Origin: Heliocidaris tuberculata
Lineage: Eukaryota; Echinodermata; Echinoidea; Camarodonta; Echinometridae
Direction of reading: 5' to 3'
Length of the DNA: 64,000 nucleotides
Assembly: GCA_025618425.1 (NCBI GenBank)
Contig: CM046848.1
Coordinates: forward strand, 27,954,156 to 28,018,155
A program made the position numbers and the translations under genes. Numbering within the stretch: position 1 is the stretch's first letter; every line of letters starts with the position of its first letter. Below the pieces are notes generated by a model. That model was not told the origin of the DNA and made no database searches. It saw only the letters and a program-made list of their open reading frames with translations. Of this stretch, positions 1 to 40,600 are shown piece by piece.

Positions 1-1470
1 CTCTGTACAGTTGAAGTATTGTATGGTTTGTAAGATGAATACTGCATATTCACAAGATATCATTAGATAAGAATACAATTATCAACTTTATGAATAAATG
101 TGCAATGTATGACTTATCACACAAAAGGTAAAAGATTAACCCTATGGTCAACATTTAGAAACTTATAGTTATTAATCACTTTCATAAATTTGATGTAAAG
201 ATATATTGATGCTGTTTATGGGCTACTGCATACTTTATGACTGGATTATGACTTGATTTTGACATACAATTGGTGCACTATTAAACTATACTATTGATAT
301 TTTTTAATTCAGTGACCAAAGTTTTTTCTAAAATGAGAAAACAGAAGTAGTATGCATATGACATCAACATCTTTGAATTACAAATGCTCAGATATATCCT
401 TGAAAAGATGAAAAATCATTGTCTGCAATTATTTTGAAGAATATATATGACTGATCAGAGTATTTATGAATCATGGCATATATCTGCTATCATCAAAATG
501 TACTTTGTAGTACACTAATTGCTAAATGAAGTGATATGTTATAATTCCATGCTAAGTAAATTGAGAATGCCACAAAAGCCCACAAGTATATGGTCATATT
601 TTGTTTTGCATTGGTGCTGTGAAAGTATATGTGAATTTCATTAATATAAGTTAAACTTTCTTCCATTTTGTGACTAAAGATACCATCTATGGTACAATGA
701 GAGACTGTCCAATTTATTTTCTATGCACAATATTGGTATATTTACTACCTGAACTTTGTTAATTGGCAATTGGCATAAATCTTCCTTTGTGTATTGAAAT
801 CCGTCCAAACTATTCCGTGTATACTCTTTTTAGCAAAATTGATACTGATATTTCATTATCGTTTTGTCCACTTTGTTAATTGTACAAAGAATTTGTATAT
901 TTACATTATCTTATCATTATGTTTAGATTACCATAACTAAGAAATTTCATTCATGGATTGTGATTGGATTTTATATGCATCTATAAAACTATGCCTGAAT
1001 AGTACATCATGAAGAAGAGATTTTCACTGTGCTATTTGAATTTGAGCTAGGAATTGAACAAACTTTATAACAATACATATTCATATCTTTTAAAGACACT
1101 GCATGCTTGGCATATTGATAGGTACATAAAATTTTACCTTTGTCTAGTAATATCTTGCCAGATATTTGTATTTATGAATATTATGTACATGTATGCTATA
1201 TGATAATAATAATATTGAAACATATTCACAGTTGAGAGTTATCAATTCCTACTGTAACATAACCAAAACAGACAGTCATGGGGCCAGTGATAGCAGGGAT
1301 ACTTCAGTCTGGCTTGATATATTTGTGGTATACAAATATATCTGTTATTCTTGTCACTAGGTTCTTATTTGAAAAAAATAATGGCATTCGATTTCTATGA
1401 TAGGTGTACTGGATTTTTTTAATGCAGCAGACAGCAAATTAATTGCTTTGAATATGTTCACTTGTATAAC
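1..1470. other. AT-rich intergenic DNA, nothing recognised
   Basis: No coding signal, RNA gene or clear repeat on either strand. It contains scattered short AT-rich words and the acatgtac motif typical of the whole window. Confidence 0.6.
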
Positions 1471-1477
1471 TTCAACC

Positions 1478-1645
1478 AGGGGCAGATCCAGGATTTTGTA
1501 AATGAGGGGGCACCATGCCGTAAAAGTACACAATAGAGGGGGCAAATTTGTTTGATTGTGTATTTACTACTTGAGGTATGCCAGTTGGGTTTCAATAGGG
1601 GGGGGGGAGGGAGGGGGCATGGGTCGGTTTCCCCCCTCTGTAAAT
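1478..1645. repeat. Degenerate hAT-like MITE fragment
   Basis: It starts with ggggcagatccaggatttt, resembling the end of CAGTGGCGGATCC elements, followed by G-rich low-complexity sequence (1599-1620). The boundaries are uncertain. Confidence 0.4.
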
Positions 1646-1649
1646 ATCT

Positions 1650-2029
1650 GGGCCCCGTTGCATAAAACTTACCATTAATGGTAACTTTGCTATCAATGGT
1701 AACTCACATGGAAACCTTGATTTTGATTGGCTGTTAAGTGCAGTTACCAGTGGTGGATCCCCTGGGACCAAACAGGGGCAAAAAAAAATGCTAAGGACCT
1801 TTTTTTTTTTTTTTTTTTTTGCTTGTCAGAGATTTTTTGAGTGAATAAGGGACAAAAAAATGCTGAGCAACTTTTTTTTTTTTTTTTTTTTTTTTTAGCT
1901 TGTCAGAAAATTTTGTAAAGATTGAGCCCCCTCCCTCAAGAAATCCTGGATCCGCCACTGGCTGTTACCATGGTAGTTACCATTGATAGCAGAGTTACCA
2001 TTAATGGTAGGTTTTATGCAACGGGGCCC
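1650..2029. repeat. Palindromic MITE (GGGCCC-type ends), interrupted by a second MITE
   Basis: Outer arms begin GGGCCCCGTTGCATAAAAC and end with the reverse complement. Inside are TTACCATTAATGGTAA palindromes. An uninterrupted relative lies at 35196-35353, which shows where the insertion at 1748-1960 occurred. Confidence 0.85.
1748..1960. mobile_element. hAT-like MITE nested in another MITE
   Basis: The termini are CAGTGGTGGATCC and GGATCCGCCACTG, inverted repeats of the CAGTGGCGGATCC type common in hAT MITEs. The flanks gcagttac (1740-1747) and gctgttac (1961-1968) form an 8-bp target duplication with one mismatch. The interior holds two long T-runs and no coding sequence. Confidence 0.75.
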
Positions 2030-2149
2030 TGGTCTCTCCATGTGAAATAATGTTAACATTAAAGGAAAAAAAATGTATGTAGGTCTATGGAACTGTGAAA
2101 CAAATTCCAGAATATTTACATTATGTTTTTATGAGACATAGTATCTTTT

Positions 2150-2215
2150 GAGAGCCAGAAGGGCATCAACTCTATGGTTTTTGACTAGATAACACCCTTC
2201 TGACTCTCAGCAGAT
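2150..2215. repeat. Short hairpin repeat, gagccagaagggc family, copy 1
   Basis: An imperfect stem: gagagccagaagggcat is paired with acacccttctgactctc about 45 bp downstream. Four more copies lie inside PNPLA6/7 introns at 6430-6500, 17750-17812, 23607-23680 and 29533-29601. Confidence 0.6.
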
Positions 2216-2564
2216 GATATACTCCATGTGTCCTTTCTCTCTTGTTTGTATATTCAAATAAAATTAATGTCTGGTAATTTGATGGATTCTGCAATGCCTT
2301 CTTTTAATGGAAAAAAGTGTATTTGGATTGTATGAAGCGATTGAAAGTGAATAATAACAGAGAAATAGAATGGGCTATCAGTTTGTGGAGCAGAGTTTAA
2401 GTCTTTACCCCCCCCCCCCCCCCCCCCCCCCGAGGATGTTCTGGTTTGAAGTTCCCACTGTATGTACATTCCTCAAAAGTCACGCACATATTCTAGATTG
2501 ACAAAAATAGCTTTATATGTCCTACCATTGGGTGTACCATATGGTATTCCATATTTTGATTTGT

Positions 2565-2584
2565 AAAGAAAGAGAGAGAGGGAA

Positions 2585-2617
<33 letters not shown>

Positions 2618-2620
2618 AGC
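2565..2620. repeat. (GA)n microsatellite
   Basis: GA dinucleotide run next to a G-run, about 480 bp upstream of the PNPLA6/7 ATG. Poly-C tracts lie at 2408-2431 and 2986-3012. Confidence 0.8.
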
Positions 2621-3097
2621 TAGAGCAGAGAGGCCCAGGAATTATGATTAAGAGGGAGTAGAGACATGAGAGATACACTGAAATAAGATTGAGAGAGGAG
2701 GGATTATGGCCAGGTGAGAGTTAAGGGAGGGGTGTACTGATCATTTTATTGAGTGAGATAGACAAAAAGAGGGGACTGAAAGATATCAAATTTTAAAAAA
2801 GGTTTATTATATAATTTATATAGTGCCTTTTCCACTGGATACAAAACACAATGTAAACCTTTCCCTTCTCCTTCTTGATAGGCGTTGAGCCATTTAAAAG
2901 GAAAAATACCAACTTTATCAGTTAAGTCAGAAAATAGAAACATGTAGTGGTTTCGTATCCCAGGCCAGGCAGGCGCTTAAGTCACCCCCCACCCCCCCCC
3001 CCCCCCCCCCCCAAAAAAAGAGAATTCAGAAAAAACGCTTATATCGCGATAGCACACTACGTTATCGTGGTAGATATCGGCAAGCTTAGTGACGAAG

Positions 3098-30993
<27,896 letters not shown>

Positions 30994-33900
30994 AACGCAC
31001 AACATGCTGTAAACTCGTTGTTGTTGGATGGTTGTATTCTATAATTTCAGTATTAGATCAGCCTTTTGTGTCACAGGAGAGAGTGGAGTAATTGCAGCTT
31101 CATAGGCACCAAAGTGAATGCTCCCCCTTAGAGTAGAGATATCATTCCGATAGCTCTATATTGTGGAGTGATTTCACTGTACAATGCCAGTTGTAGGTTT
31201 TACATTAGCAGAAAAATGTAGGACTCTAGCTTCAGTGGCGGGCTCTAATATCCCCCCCCCCCCCCCCGAGTAGAATGGAACATGCCCAGTACTATCTGTT
31301 GAAAGGTGGTTGCCCTCTACAGTTGTTAGTTTTATATTACCTCATAGTGTCAGCGGGAAGTTAAGGAGTGCTGGCTTCATAGGCACCAATGCGAAAAATG
31401 GTACATGCCAGTTGCTCTTTTTACAGGGTTTTTGCTCTCTACAATTCCAGTTTTGCACATATTTTCTACAAAATTTGTTTTGTGTGTTTGATTGGCAGTT
31501 TTCATGTGTAGAATGGGGGGAGGGGAGGGGTAGTCTGCACCATGCTACATTTATTGATTGTATGTATATCACTGTTGAAGGGTGTATAATGTTGATACAA
31601 AATAATGTGTTTATTGCCTTCCAGAATGCAATAATGATTTATTCCTAATTTTAGCTATACAATATCAAGTTTTTTGCTTTCATATTTGATAGGAGTATGC
31701 CCTTGGGAGTTCTGAGCTCTCTGAAACAGATTTTTAAATTCTTACTGATCCCAAAATATGCAGGATAGAGGGTAATTATCAACATACCACTAATCTGAAA
31801 TTCCCAATTTCATTAAATCGGCCATTCTGGAGAATAATCTAAAAGAAAGCACATCTCCTTTGTTATTGTTATGTTTTCATGACTAGTCGAATAATTTGTG
31901 CATATTATTTTGAAATGTATGTAAATGTATATGTAATATAGTTATAATATATGGAGTATATAATTTATGCTTATTATCATCATCATCTTTGATATAAACA
32001 AATGCAACTCTTAAAGTAATAACAGTTGTATCAGGAATGAACAAACAAGTTTAGCATATGAAAACTTTTATCTAAGGAATAAAAACATTGAACTGCAGAC
32101 TGTACAAAATTTGGTGTCCTTGTTGTGTAGTGGTTAAAGAAAAAGAAAAAAAGATTAATACAGATTTGTACAAAGTATATTCATTAAAATATGGGGGGAA
32201 AATGTGTTTACACAGAAAGGAAAACATGTTTTCTTGATTAGGAGGATATTTAATTCTCCAAAGCAGTTGATGCTAATACAGTGATATGGAATTATACAGA
32301 TTTAAATTTTAAATGAAGATAGTCAGCCTGTGGTATATTGTATCATTGTTATGTATGCATTTGTAGTTACCAAGGAACTGTGTATTTGAGTGTAATGTAA
32401 AACTGTATTGAGTGAAAACGATTATTACAGTGAAAATTGTGTGAGTATCTTTATTCATCATTATCAGAAAAACAAATATGCCTATTCAAAGTTTCAAAGT
32501 CTTGGGACAAAACTCCACATTTGTTCTAAAAGGAAATAGCAACCATTTGTAGACTTTACTAAAAGAAAAGGTAGCATTAAGGGGACACTACATTCAGATT
32601 GGTGTAGATGAAGATTTTTTTTTTATTTCTGCAAGCATTTTGCTCTTGGTGCAATTATTCAGACATAAAACACTTCAAGCTCAAATATTTGTTTCATTTT
32701 GTCATTGGTTGACACTACCTCTAAGAATGTTCCCCCTTATTTAAAAGTGTGTGAATTGAGACTTTTTTTTTTTTTTTTTAAATGGAATGTGTATAGTTTG
32801 GCACTTTTTTTCCTGTTCAGACATATTTTTTTAGCGAAAATGAAATTGCTGCTGTAAGGTTGTGTATGTTTAATCTCCTGGTGGTTCCACAGAGCAAGTA
32901 TTTGATATTCATATTAAATCGGAAACAATTTGATATGTAACTAAAAAACATGAAATTGTAAGTGCAGGCAGCAAGATGATTTATATTTTTATGTTGAATG
33001 TTTTCTAATTTTTATAAAGAAAAGAACTTGGTTTAGGAATTCCAACCCTGTCTTCTCTATCTCTTTCTTTCTCTTTCTCTCGCTAGATGATTATTATATC
33101 TGTAATTTGTGTTGTTGTGCTTGAATAACTGCCCCTAAAATACATGTTCCGTCAAAATGTGGATTTTGTTTTAGAAGTTGAATGTGCATATCCATGGAAG
33201 AGTCCATGTTCAATCAATCTCACCAATCTGTACTGTCATATATATCTATATATGTGTACTTTTTGTTAATTTTGATTTTAGTTCAGCACAATCTTTTTTT
33301 TCCATATTAAAGTAGAAAAAGTAATCTAATTACTTCAAAAGCCAAGTCTACTTCAATTCACATTTGAATTGAATATTGATTGGTGAAATAAATGTTTTTT
33401 TATATAGATACATTTCAAATCATCAATACAAAGGCCAATGAAGAAATACACCTTTGACTCTAAGCCACCCTTCTGCACACGGATGTAATATATATCCATT
33501 TATTATATTATATTATATTTTGTATGTTGAAAATATACATGTATGTTCTTTGCTTTTGATATTGGTTTTTTTTTCCTATTCAGAGAATGAGGGAAGAAGA
33601 GTTGTGATTAAATTGGTTTGAGCAATATTTGTGATCTGAAATGAAACAAGGATGATTATGCCGTTTACATGTGTGCTGTTGCTAATGCCCTTCTCCTTAG
33701 CTTTTAGCAAATACAGTGCATGTATAGTGTACAATAGTATTGAATGTATAGGAGCTAGGATATTGTTTGAGAGATATTTACATTGAAGTGCTTTCAATGA
33801 CGCCTCCAAACCATTATACCTTTGTTCTGAGTGGGTGAATAGTAGGTGGATATCAATGACATTTAATAGGACACTTCAGATTTGCTCTGGTTACCGAAAG

Positions 33901-34420
33901 TGAAAATAAACTCTTGTCCAAAATGTAAATGAAATGTTGTGGAATATCTACTCCAGAGCTTTAAAATAAACATTGAAGCATCAGGAGTACATTTTGATAT
34001 TTATGATTCTTAATCCTTGCCATTGATAATTTTAAGCTCTACATAGATGAAATTGATACTGATATGATTTATAGATCCACTATCATTTACATGTGTATTT
34101 GTAACTTTAAAAAGTTATGACACATAAACCATTAGTTTGATACCTTATACAGATGGATCTTTGTCCATTCACATCTATCATATGGTATTTTTCTTTCATT
34201 TTATTTTTGTCTTGTCTCTTTTATTTCACTTTAATTTTTGCTTTTATTTATTCTTTTGGATTTATAATTTTCAGTACATAAAAAATTTTGCAATTAATTT
34301 TTTCAGTATTTTTGACAATTGTTATTGAAGTCCATGTATGCATTTATATTTATTGTCATGTGATGAGCTTCCTGTATCATACTTACTGATGCAACAATAA
34401 AAAATGAAAATCACATACTT
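30994..34420 (+). other. Probable PNPLA6/7 3' UTR
   Basis: AT-rich, non-coding sequence without recognised transposons follows the stop codon. AATAAA motifs occur at 32078-32083 and 34396-34401; the latter is followed within about 30 bp by a T/G-rich stretch and would give a UTR of about 3.4 kb. Which site is used is not determinable here. The first 400 bp contain degenerate repeats of the terminal coding segment. Confidence 0.5.
31060..31420 (+). repeat. Degenerate repeats of the PNPLA6/7 terminal coding segment within the 3' UTR
   Basis: The end of exon 31 (agtgaaagctccccctcaga then gtagaa) recurs as agtgaatgctccccctta then gagtaga at about 31109-31136. Weaker echoes follow: ggactctagcttcagtggcg, then gagtagaatgg at about 31211-31278, and ggcttcataggcaccaa at 31372. 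Confidence 0.55.
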
Positions 34421-35195
34421 CAGAACTCTTTTGATGTATAATTTTGTTATTAATTGTAAACTGTGTACATGTATTCACAATTGAAGGCTTTCAGTAACAC
34501 CATGTGGGAGCCTCTTTGAAAAGGCTGTTGATATATTACATGTATTTGTATAAGTCCATTTCTCATCACATGTTGGACATTTGTCAAAATTTTATATGAT
34601 TGTGAGAAAGAAGTTTTCAAAATGCGCAATACATACACAGTCGAACCTGCTTTAGAGAACATCTGCACAGAAAGACCACCTATCTGTTAAGATTTCATTC
34701 CTGCTGTAAGGAAACCTGTATGTAAAGGCCACATTTTTTGAGTTCCCTGGACCAACACTTATACAGGTTTGACTGTATAACCTCACAAGATCAAATGTCA
34801 TTGATATTGTCCATGCATAATATTGTATGAAGTGATTTTTCATGATTGGGCTTGGTGTAGAAAAATAGCATAAATCAGGAGCGCCATACATGGATCTTTG
34901 TAATATAATGCATTTGTTTTCAAGGTATTTACTGGTACGGCTATAAACATTGCCCCCCCCCCCCTTTTTTTTTATCTTGGCATCCAGTCATCTAAACATG
35001 TATACAATTTCGGACAAGTTTTTTTTGTTTTTGTTTTTTAATAATAGAAATCTGCCACTTGTTTGAATGAGGGAATCTTATTGTTTTTATTTTTTTTTTG
35101 CTGATGAACTAGCAGGCAGCATCCTGATTTTCATCCTTGGTATAATCATCTAACCAGTATACAAAGTAATATTGTAATATTGTACTTAACACCAG
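34421..35195. other. Intergenic DNA between convergent genes
   Basis: No coding signal. It contains one MITE (34635-34779), a poly-C/poly-T tract at about 34951-34973 and a T-rich run. Confidence 0.6.
34635..34779. repeat. Short TIR repeat, acagtcgaacctg ends
   Basis: cacagtcgaacctg (about 34636) and caggtttgactgta (about 34764) are near-perfect inverted repeats around a degenerate interior with agaccacctatctgttaag. Confidence 0.7.
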
Positions 35196-35353
35196 AGCCC
35201 CGTTGCATAAAACTTACCATTAACGGTAACTTTGGCATCAATGGTAACTCCCATGGAAACCTTGATTTTGATCGGCTGTTGAGTGATGTTACCATGGTAG
35301 TTACCATTGACAGCAGAGTTACCATTAATGGTAAGTTTTATGCAACAGGGCCC
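35196..35353. repeat. Palindromic MITE, GGGCCC-type ends (intact copy)
   Basis: agccccgttgcataaaactt pairs with aagttttatgcaacagggcc. The interior is built from ttaccattaacggtaa-like palindromes. It is an uninterrupted relative of 1650-2029. Confidence 0.9.
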
Positions 35354-35354
35354 A

Positions 35355-35605
35355 GGGGCTGTATTATAGAAACTGTTATCTTTTATGTTAAGGAAAACAA
35401 TGTTAATTGTCAACAAACTGAAATAGTGCACAATAAACACATTTTTTATTGGTGCTTGTGCAAATGTCTCATTTAACTATACACAAATTAAACCAGCTTT
35501 GCACAGACATTAACCAACGACCTGTCCTAATTTTGATTTAAAACAATTAAACATTGTTTAAATAAGATAAAAGATAACATAGTTTTAAGACTACCACCCC
35601 TACAG
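35355..35605. repeat. Imperfect palindromic MITE abutting the previous one
   Basis: The left arm ctgttatcttttatgttaag pairs imperfectly with the right arm ataaaagataacatag. Ends are ggggctgtattatag and a cctacag-type complement. It sits back to back with 35196-35353. Confidence 0.6.
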
Positions 35606-37667
35606 CTTAAGTTTCTCCCAGTATATGGCAAGCTACTTCTCTATAATTATGCATTGAAGTAATAAAAAAAAACTCCACGATTGTCATTCAATATATACAA
35701 TTGAGTTTATTCCAAAGATCCTGCAGTGTATGCTTACAAAACCTTACTGCAACAACATGTATCATATTTATCTTATCAATACCTTAATAACTGTGGTGTT
35801 GTACACTGTATGCTGTATCAAGGCATTTAGCTCTGCAATAAATGAAAGCCGTTTGTTATTGGAACTAAGTATGATATTGCTTTATCTGTACTGAATTGCT
35901 TTATGTACTCTCAAATTTATTGTAAAAATTTATAACCACAAAGTTGATTATAGAAGAAAAAAAAATGAGCAGACAAACTCTTGGAAGACTGTTCCTGGGA
36001 AAAACCAGTCACTGAATGGATTCAGGACTTGAGTATAACTATCTGTTTATTTTCAATGTGGAGGTTGGGAATCTTTCTTTATTTCTTTATTTCACTACTG
36101 GGCAACAGCAGGTAAATATTAAGATGTACGATAGTTACATGGACATGAATACTTTTGCTGAAAGTCTGAACACCGCTGAATTGCATTAAAATGGTACGAC
36201 AGTCAGGGGTGTCGATTCGTGTTCATGATTGGGGGGATGACCGGTGAGAAAGCGAAGCGATCGAGCGGGGGAAGGGTGTATCCCCCTCCAACACCAGGGA
36301 CTTTTTCAAAAATCTGTCCATAAAACTTGCATTTTAGAGCATCCCAAAATGGTTTTTAATGAAAAGAAGGAATGCATGGATCTACGCCAATGGACAGAAG
36401 CCCTTAATTGAGAATAACAATGCGAGCGAACGAATTTTCTTCAATATTTTCGCATTAGAATTATGGCATTTCTTATTTCCTTACTTCTAATCTGTTCAGC
36501 TGTCCATGGTCGGATTGTATTGATCAAGGTGTCAAATTAAGGTAGACATTATCGGCTACAATGTGAGTATCTTAGATTAAATCTGTACGTACTGATTGCA
36601 ACGGTATTTAGGGTTGAATCTGGGTTTCCTTTTTATTGACTCACACTGTATATTACATCGATCATGGAGATCAATTTACAGATTCAAGTATTCAAAGTGG
36701 AAACACTAGCCACATGAACATGCAGTTTCTTAATGGTGTAAATGATACAAGTTCCAGTATGTAAAAATTTCAATATATAGGTCTATACAATTTATAACTA
36801 TGTACAAGAATATTTACAATATTACTAAAAAAACTTCTAAAAAATCGTACTTCTAGAAAATGAAAAACTCCCATCTTTGAGAGTATACATTAATTGTTGT
36901 TAATTTGCCCCTGTACTTCCCAGAGAATTCAAGGTCCCATTTTAAGTTATTCTATTGTCATTCTTTTTGTGTACAGCACTGAAGGAGAGTACTTTGAATT
37001 AAAAAAAACACACATTATTCTTGGAGTGTGCTAATGGAAGTGTGTATTTATACCTATAAAAAGAGTATGTCAAGCAACAGAGAAGATATAAATCTCACTG
37101 TATACACATGTATAACATATATTTCTACATGAAATCATGTAGAAATCAATCAATGTTGGTTATCACCATTCCTGCGTTCTCACCGCCTATGAGGTTTCTC
37201 AGGTGCTATGAAGATAAAAGAGAGAGAGAAGAAAGGCTGTCAAAATATAATTTATTGGATAAGAAAAATATAGTACCAGGCACACTGGTCTTTGTTGGAA
37301 AGTTGCTAATTAATTCAAGGGATAAATGATCCAAGGAATACAAATATAGTATAGTGTTTTTTTCTCTTTCCAGAACCTTTATCTTAAATCTCGTTTTCAT
37401 ATTGATCCACCACGGATACAGTTGCTGTTTTCATGCCTATTCTTCCACAGATTTTAAAAATGCTGCAATTCAAATAATTATTATGGATGTTCCCATATAA
37501 ATGAAATACATATCTTGTACCTACGTAGTGGTTGAAAATCCCAACAATGTCACATATTGAAATTTCCATTTCTATTCATATTAAAATTTCTTTTGAAGTC
37601 TACATGTAGCTGCAGTCTGGTGTGTGGTCTGGAATATGTGTGGTGGCCTTTACTGAATGGAGAACTC
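35606..37667. other. Intergenic region between the 3' ends of PNPLA6/7 and ANKRD45
   Basis: Mostly AT-rich with no convincing exon. A repeat fragment at about 36203-36310 carries gagaaagcgaagcgatcgag. The ANKRD45 3' UTR and any extra 3' exon should lie in the upper part, but I cannot define them. Confidence 0.5.
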
Positions 37668-40600
37668 TTAGTACTTACGTGGTTCAGATAGTTTGATGAG
37701 GATGGCTTCAAGAGAAGTCCTCAGGTCTTGCTCTTGCTTGTGAAAGTCTTCAATGGAGGCATTGGGGTTGTTCTCCAACCATTCTTGCTTCTCTCCACAT
37801 ACATTCAGTCCCGTCATCTGACAAGCATTAACAAAAAACAAAACAAAAATGTTCTTAAATGATTGCAAAGGGGTCATACAGTAAAGCAGGACTTGTCCGA
37901 GGGCAAATGACACCCTAACATTCAAAATGGCCCTGAAATTCTAAGAAGATCTCCATGATTTCAAAATATCTAGGAAATAACCAAAAAACAGTATGATAAA
38001 CATCAATACAAATCTTTCACCAAACATGAGGATAAAAAGGTAGGAAAGGAAGGATAAAAGGAAAAGTTTACAAGAACTAATAACAATCCTACTTCTTGTT
38101 TTTATACTTAGTATCAATGGTTCCTTAAAAGAAAGTGATTTGCAAATATTCTTCAAAGATCTGGTGAATGATTTGTAAAGGTAAAATCGTATTGTCTTAC
38201 CACCAAAACTACACTCGTACGAATACCATTCTGATTCAGTGCATACATGTATAACAGAATAGAGGAAGTAGAGTTCACTTACTTTCTCATCTTTGGATAA
38301 TCTCCCCTGGAGTTTCTGAGGGTCTTCAATGGTCTCCTTGGTTTCTCGAAGAATTGAGACCAGACCTCGTCTTGCTTCTGCAGGAATCAAAATGGACGTG
38401 CAATTTAAATTTTCATTATAGAAAACTACATAAAAGATTAGAAAAGGTTTGAACAATGTATTTTGGCTCATACTATTTCTCTCTTTTGATAGTCATTCAC
38501 AATCATAATCATGACCTTTGCATCTTTGAGGTCTTGCCATAGTAAAACCAAAGGCTCAATGTCAATTTCAACCTTCAATTCATTTTTATTTGATACTAAA
38601 ATTTGTTCTAAAATTGAAGACAGCTGTGAAATTATCTGACAGAAATACAAAAGACCAAAGCCTGTCAAAATAACTTACAATACCTCATCATACATATACA
38701 TGTAATACAAAGTTTTACAAAAAATGTATCAAACAGTATAGATCATAACAAATGATATTAAAAATAATTACTACAATAATATCACAGTGCAACATTTAGT
38801 TACATTCAAATGCACATATATATCGTCAGCAATGGAACCACTGGCATAGATCCGTGCATTCCTTCTTTTCATGGGGGGGGGGGGGGGGATGGCTTTGTTC
38901 TCTATGAATGGTCATTCCCCCCCCCCCCCCCCCAGTTGAACAGAAATTCTTGCATATTTACGCCCGTGAATGGAACCCACCTGACCAGTCCAGGTAGAAT
39001 GAACAATCCTCGTGTTTGTATCTGATCGCTGTATCCCTGGCTCTCTCTCCATGCTTGGTCTTGATGCTTAGACTAGCTCCATATCTGACTAGAGTCTTGA
39101 GGCAATCCATCCTCCCCCAGGCTGCTGCATGATGAATGGCTGTGTAACCTAGCAAACAAATATCAAATTTCAACAACAACAAACAAAATATTGGGGTTTT
39201 TTTTAATACAAGGATAAATACACACATACTTAATTTTCAAGAGAGATAGTCCATAGATCTACCGGAATGTGAGGATGATTTTCTCTTCAAATCTGGCATC
39301 CCAAAAATATAACAATTAATAATAAACATCTTTTTTAAAGAAGACAAGAGATATTCCATTTTATTATTTCCAATCTTTATAAAAAATAAATAAATATGCC
39401 CAGAGATCTACATCAAAAAAATATGTTCATAGACTATATATATAAAAAGGAAATGGGGAATCATGACTGGCCAAGTGGCTTCAACTTAGTTCAATATCAC
39501 ATTGAGATGTGTTCACATACATGTATCAAATCTATTTCTAGTAAACTTTTAGAAAGTAAATTAGTTAATAGAAGTAACCAAAGAAAAAGAAAGTCTTTCT
39601 TTTCTTCAACATTTGTTCATCACAGATTAGATCTACAACATGTTATGTCTGATATATCGGAGCACCTGCACACATTTTACCTGAAAACCAGACACAAAAA
39701 GTCAAAAGAAAATCAACATTATCTATCTTTTGTCACAATAAGAAATTGTTTTGTTATTTCAACTATTTTTTTGAAAGTAAAGAATAATCTCATCGAGGGC
39801 AAGGATGGAGAATAGTGCCAAACAACACAATCATTCACCACTTTTCTATTTTTCTGCACTCTGGGGCGTAACAACTCTTGATGTCTCACTCCAGACTTCA
39901 GCCGCCCTAGGACTAAGTAAAATTTTATACCAAGACGTTGTAATTCCGGACAGGTTGTCAATCCAGACAGGTCATTTTTAAACAGTAAATCAAACAACTT
40001 TTCATGCAAATTGTCACAAATCTTTCACACGATAGCTTGAAAATTATGTGAATTGCAAAAATTCACTGGTTTTAGTGTTACTTGATGCATGTTTTTCTAT
40101 TTTTTTTTTTTTGTTAAGTGTCCGGAAATGCAACCCCCCATCCACTTATACATGTACAAGCTTATCTGAAGATAACCTTGTACTCAGACTAGCTCTTTTA
40201 TGGGTGAATAGGCTTCAATAGCTATTGTGTGTATCAGCAGGCCCTTTTCCAGGCTAGATCATTCATACAGGAGAGGAAAATAATTATTTAAAATTTCACT
40301 TTCAATTCTGAATCCCCTAATTTGTGGCACAGTAAGAGTGGAAGAGTCCATGAATCAGGTAATCTAGCAAATTTAAGAAAATTAAATCTTGCTTAGAGCA
40401 ATTTTGTTGTCTGTTTTTGACTGCTGCAACAGTGAATGTTGGACACAGTCCCACATAGGCAAGGACCCATGAGTGCCCCCCATCCTACCTCTTTTCGTGG
40501 CATTGTCAACATCTGCCCCTCTTTCCAGCAGTTCTTTTAATGCTTCATTCCTTCCCAGAATACATGCCATATCAAGCGGGGTCCTGGCCGACATTGCGTT

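Noticed and set aside
37384..37569. Candidate 3'-terminal exon of ANKRD45
   Set aside because: An acceptor-like site exists, but the translation shows no similarity that I can recognise. The family length is already reached without it.
38468..38668. 66-codon minus-strand frame as an extra ANKRD45 exon
   Set aside because: Exon 2 joins exon 3 directly in phase (split Glu codon) and the joined product aligns with ANKRD45 without it, so including this frame would break the homology.
39396..39815. 139-codon plus-strand frame in ANKRD45 intron 1
   Set aside because: AT-driven composition (Lys, Asn, Phe, Ser), no recognisable motif, no repeat evidence for a gene.
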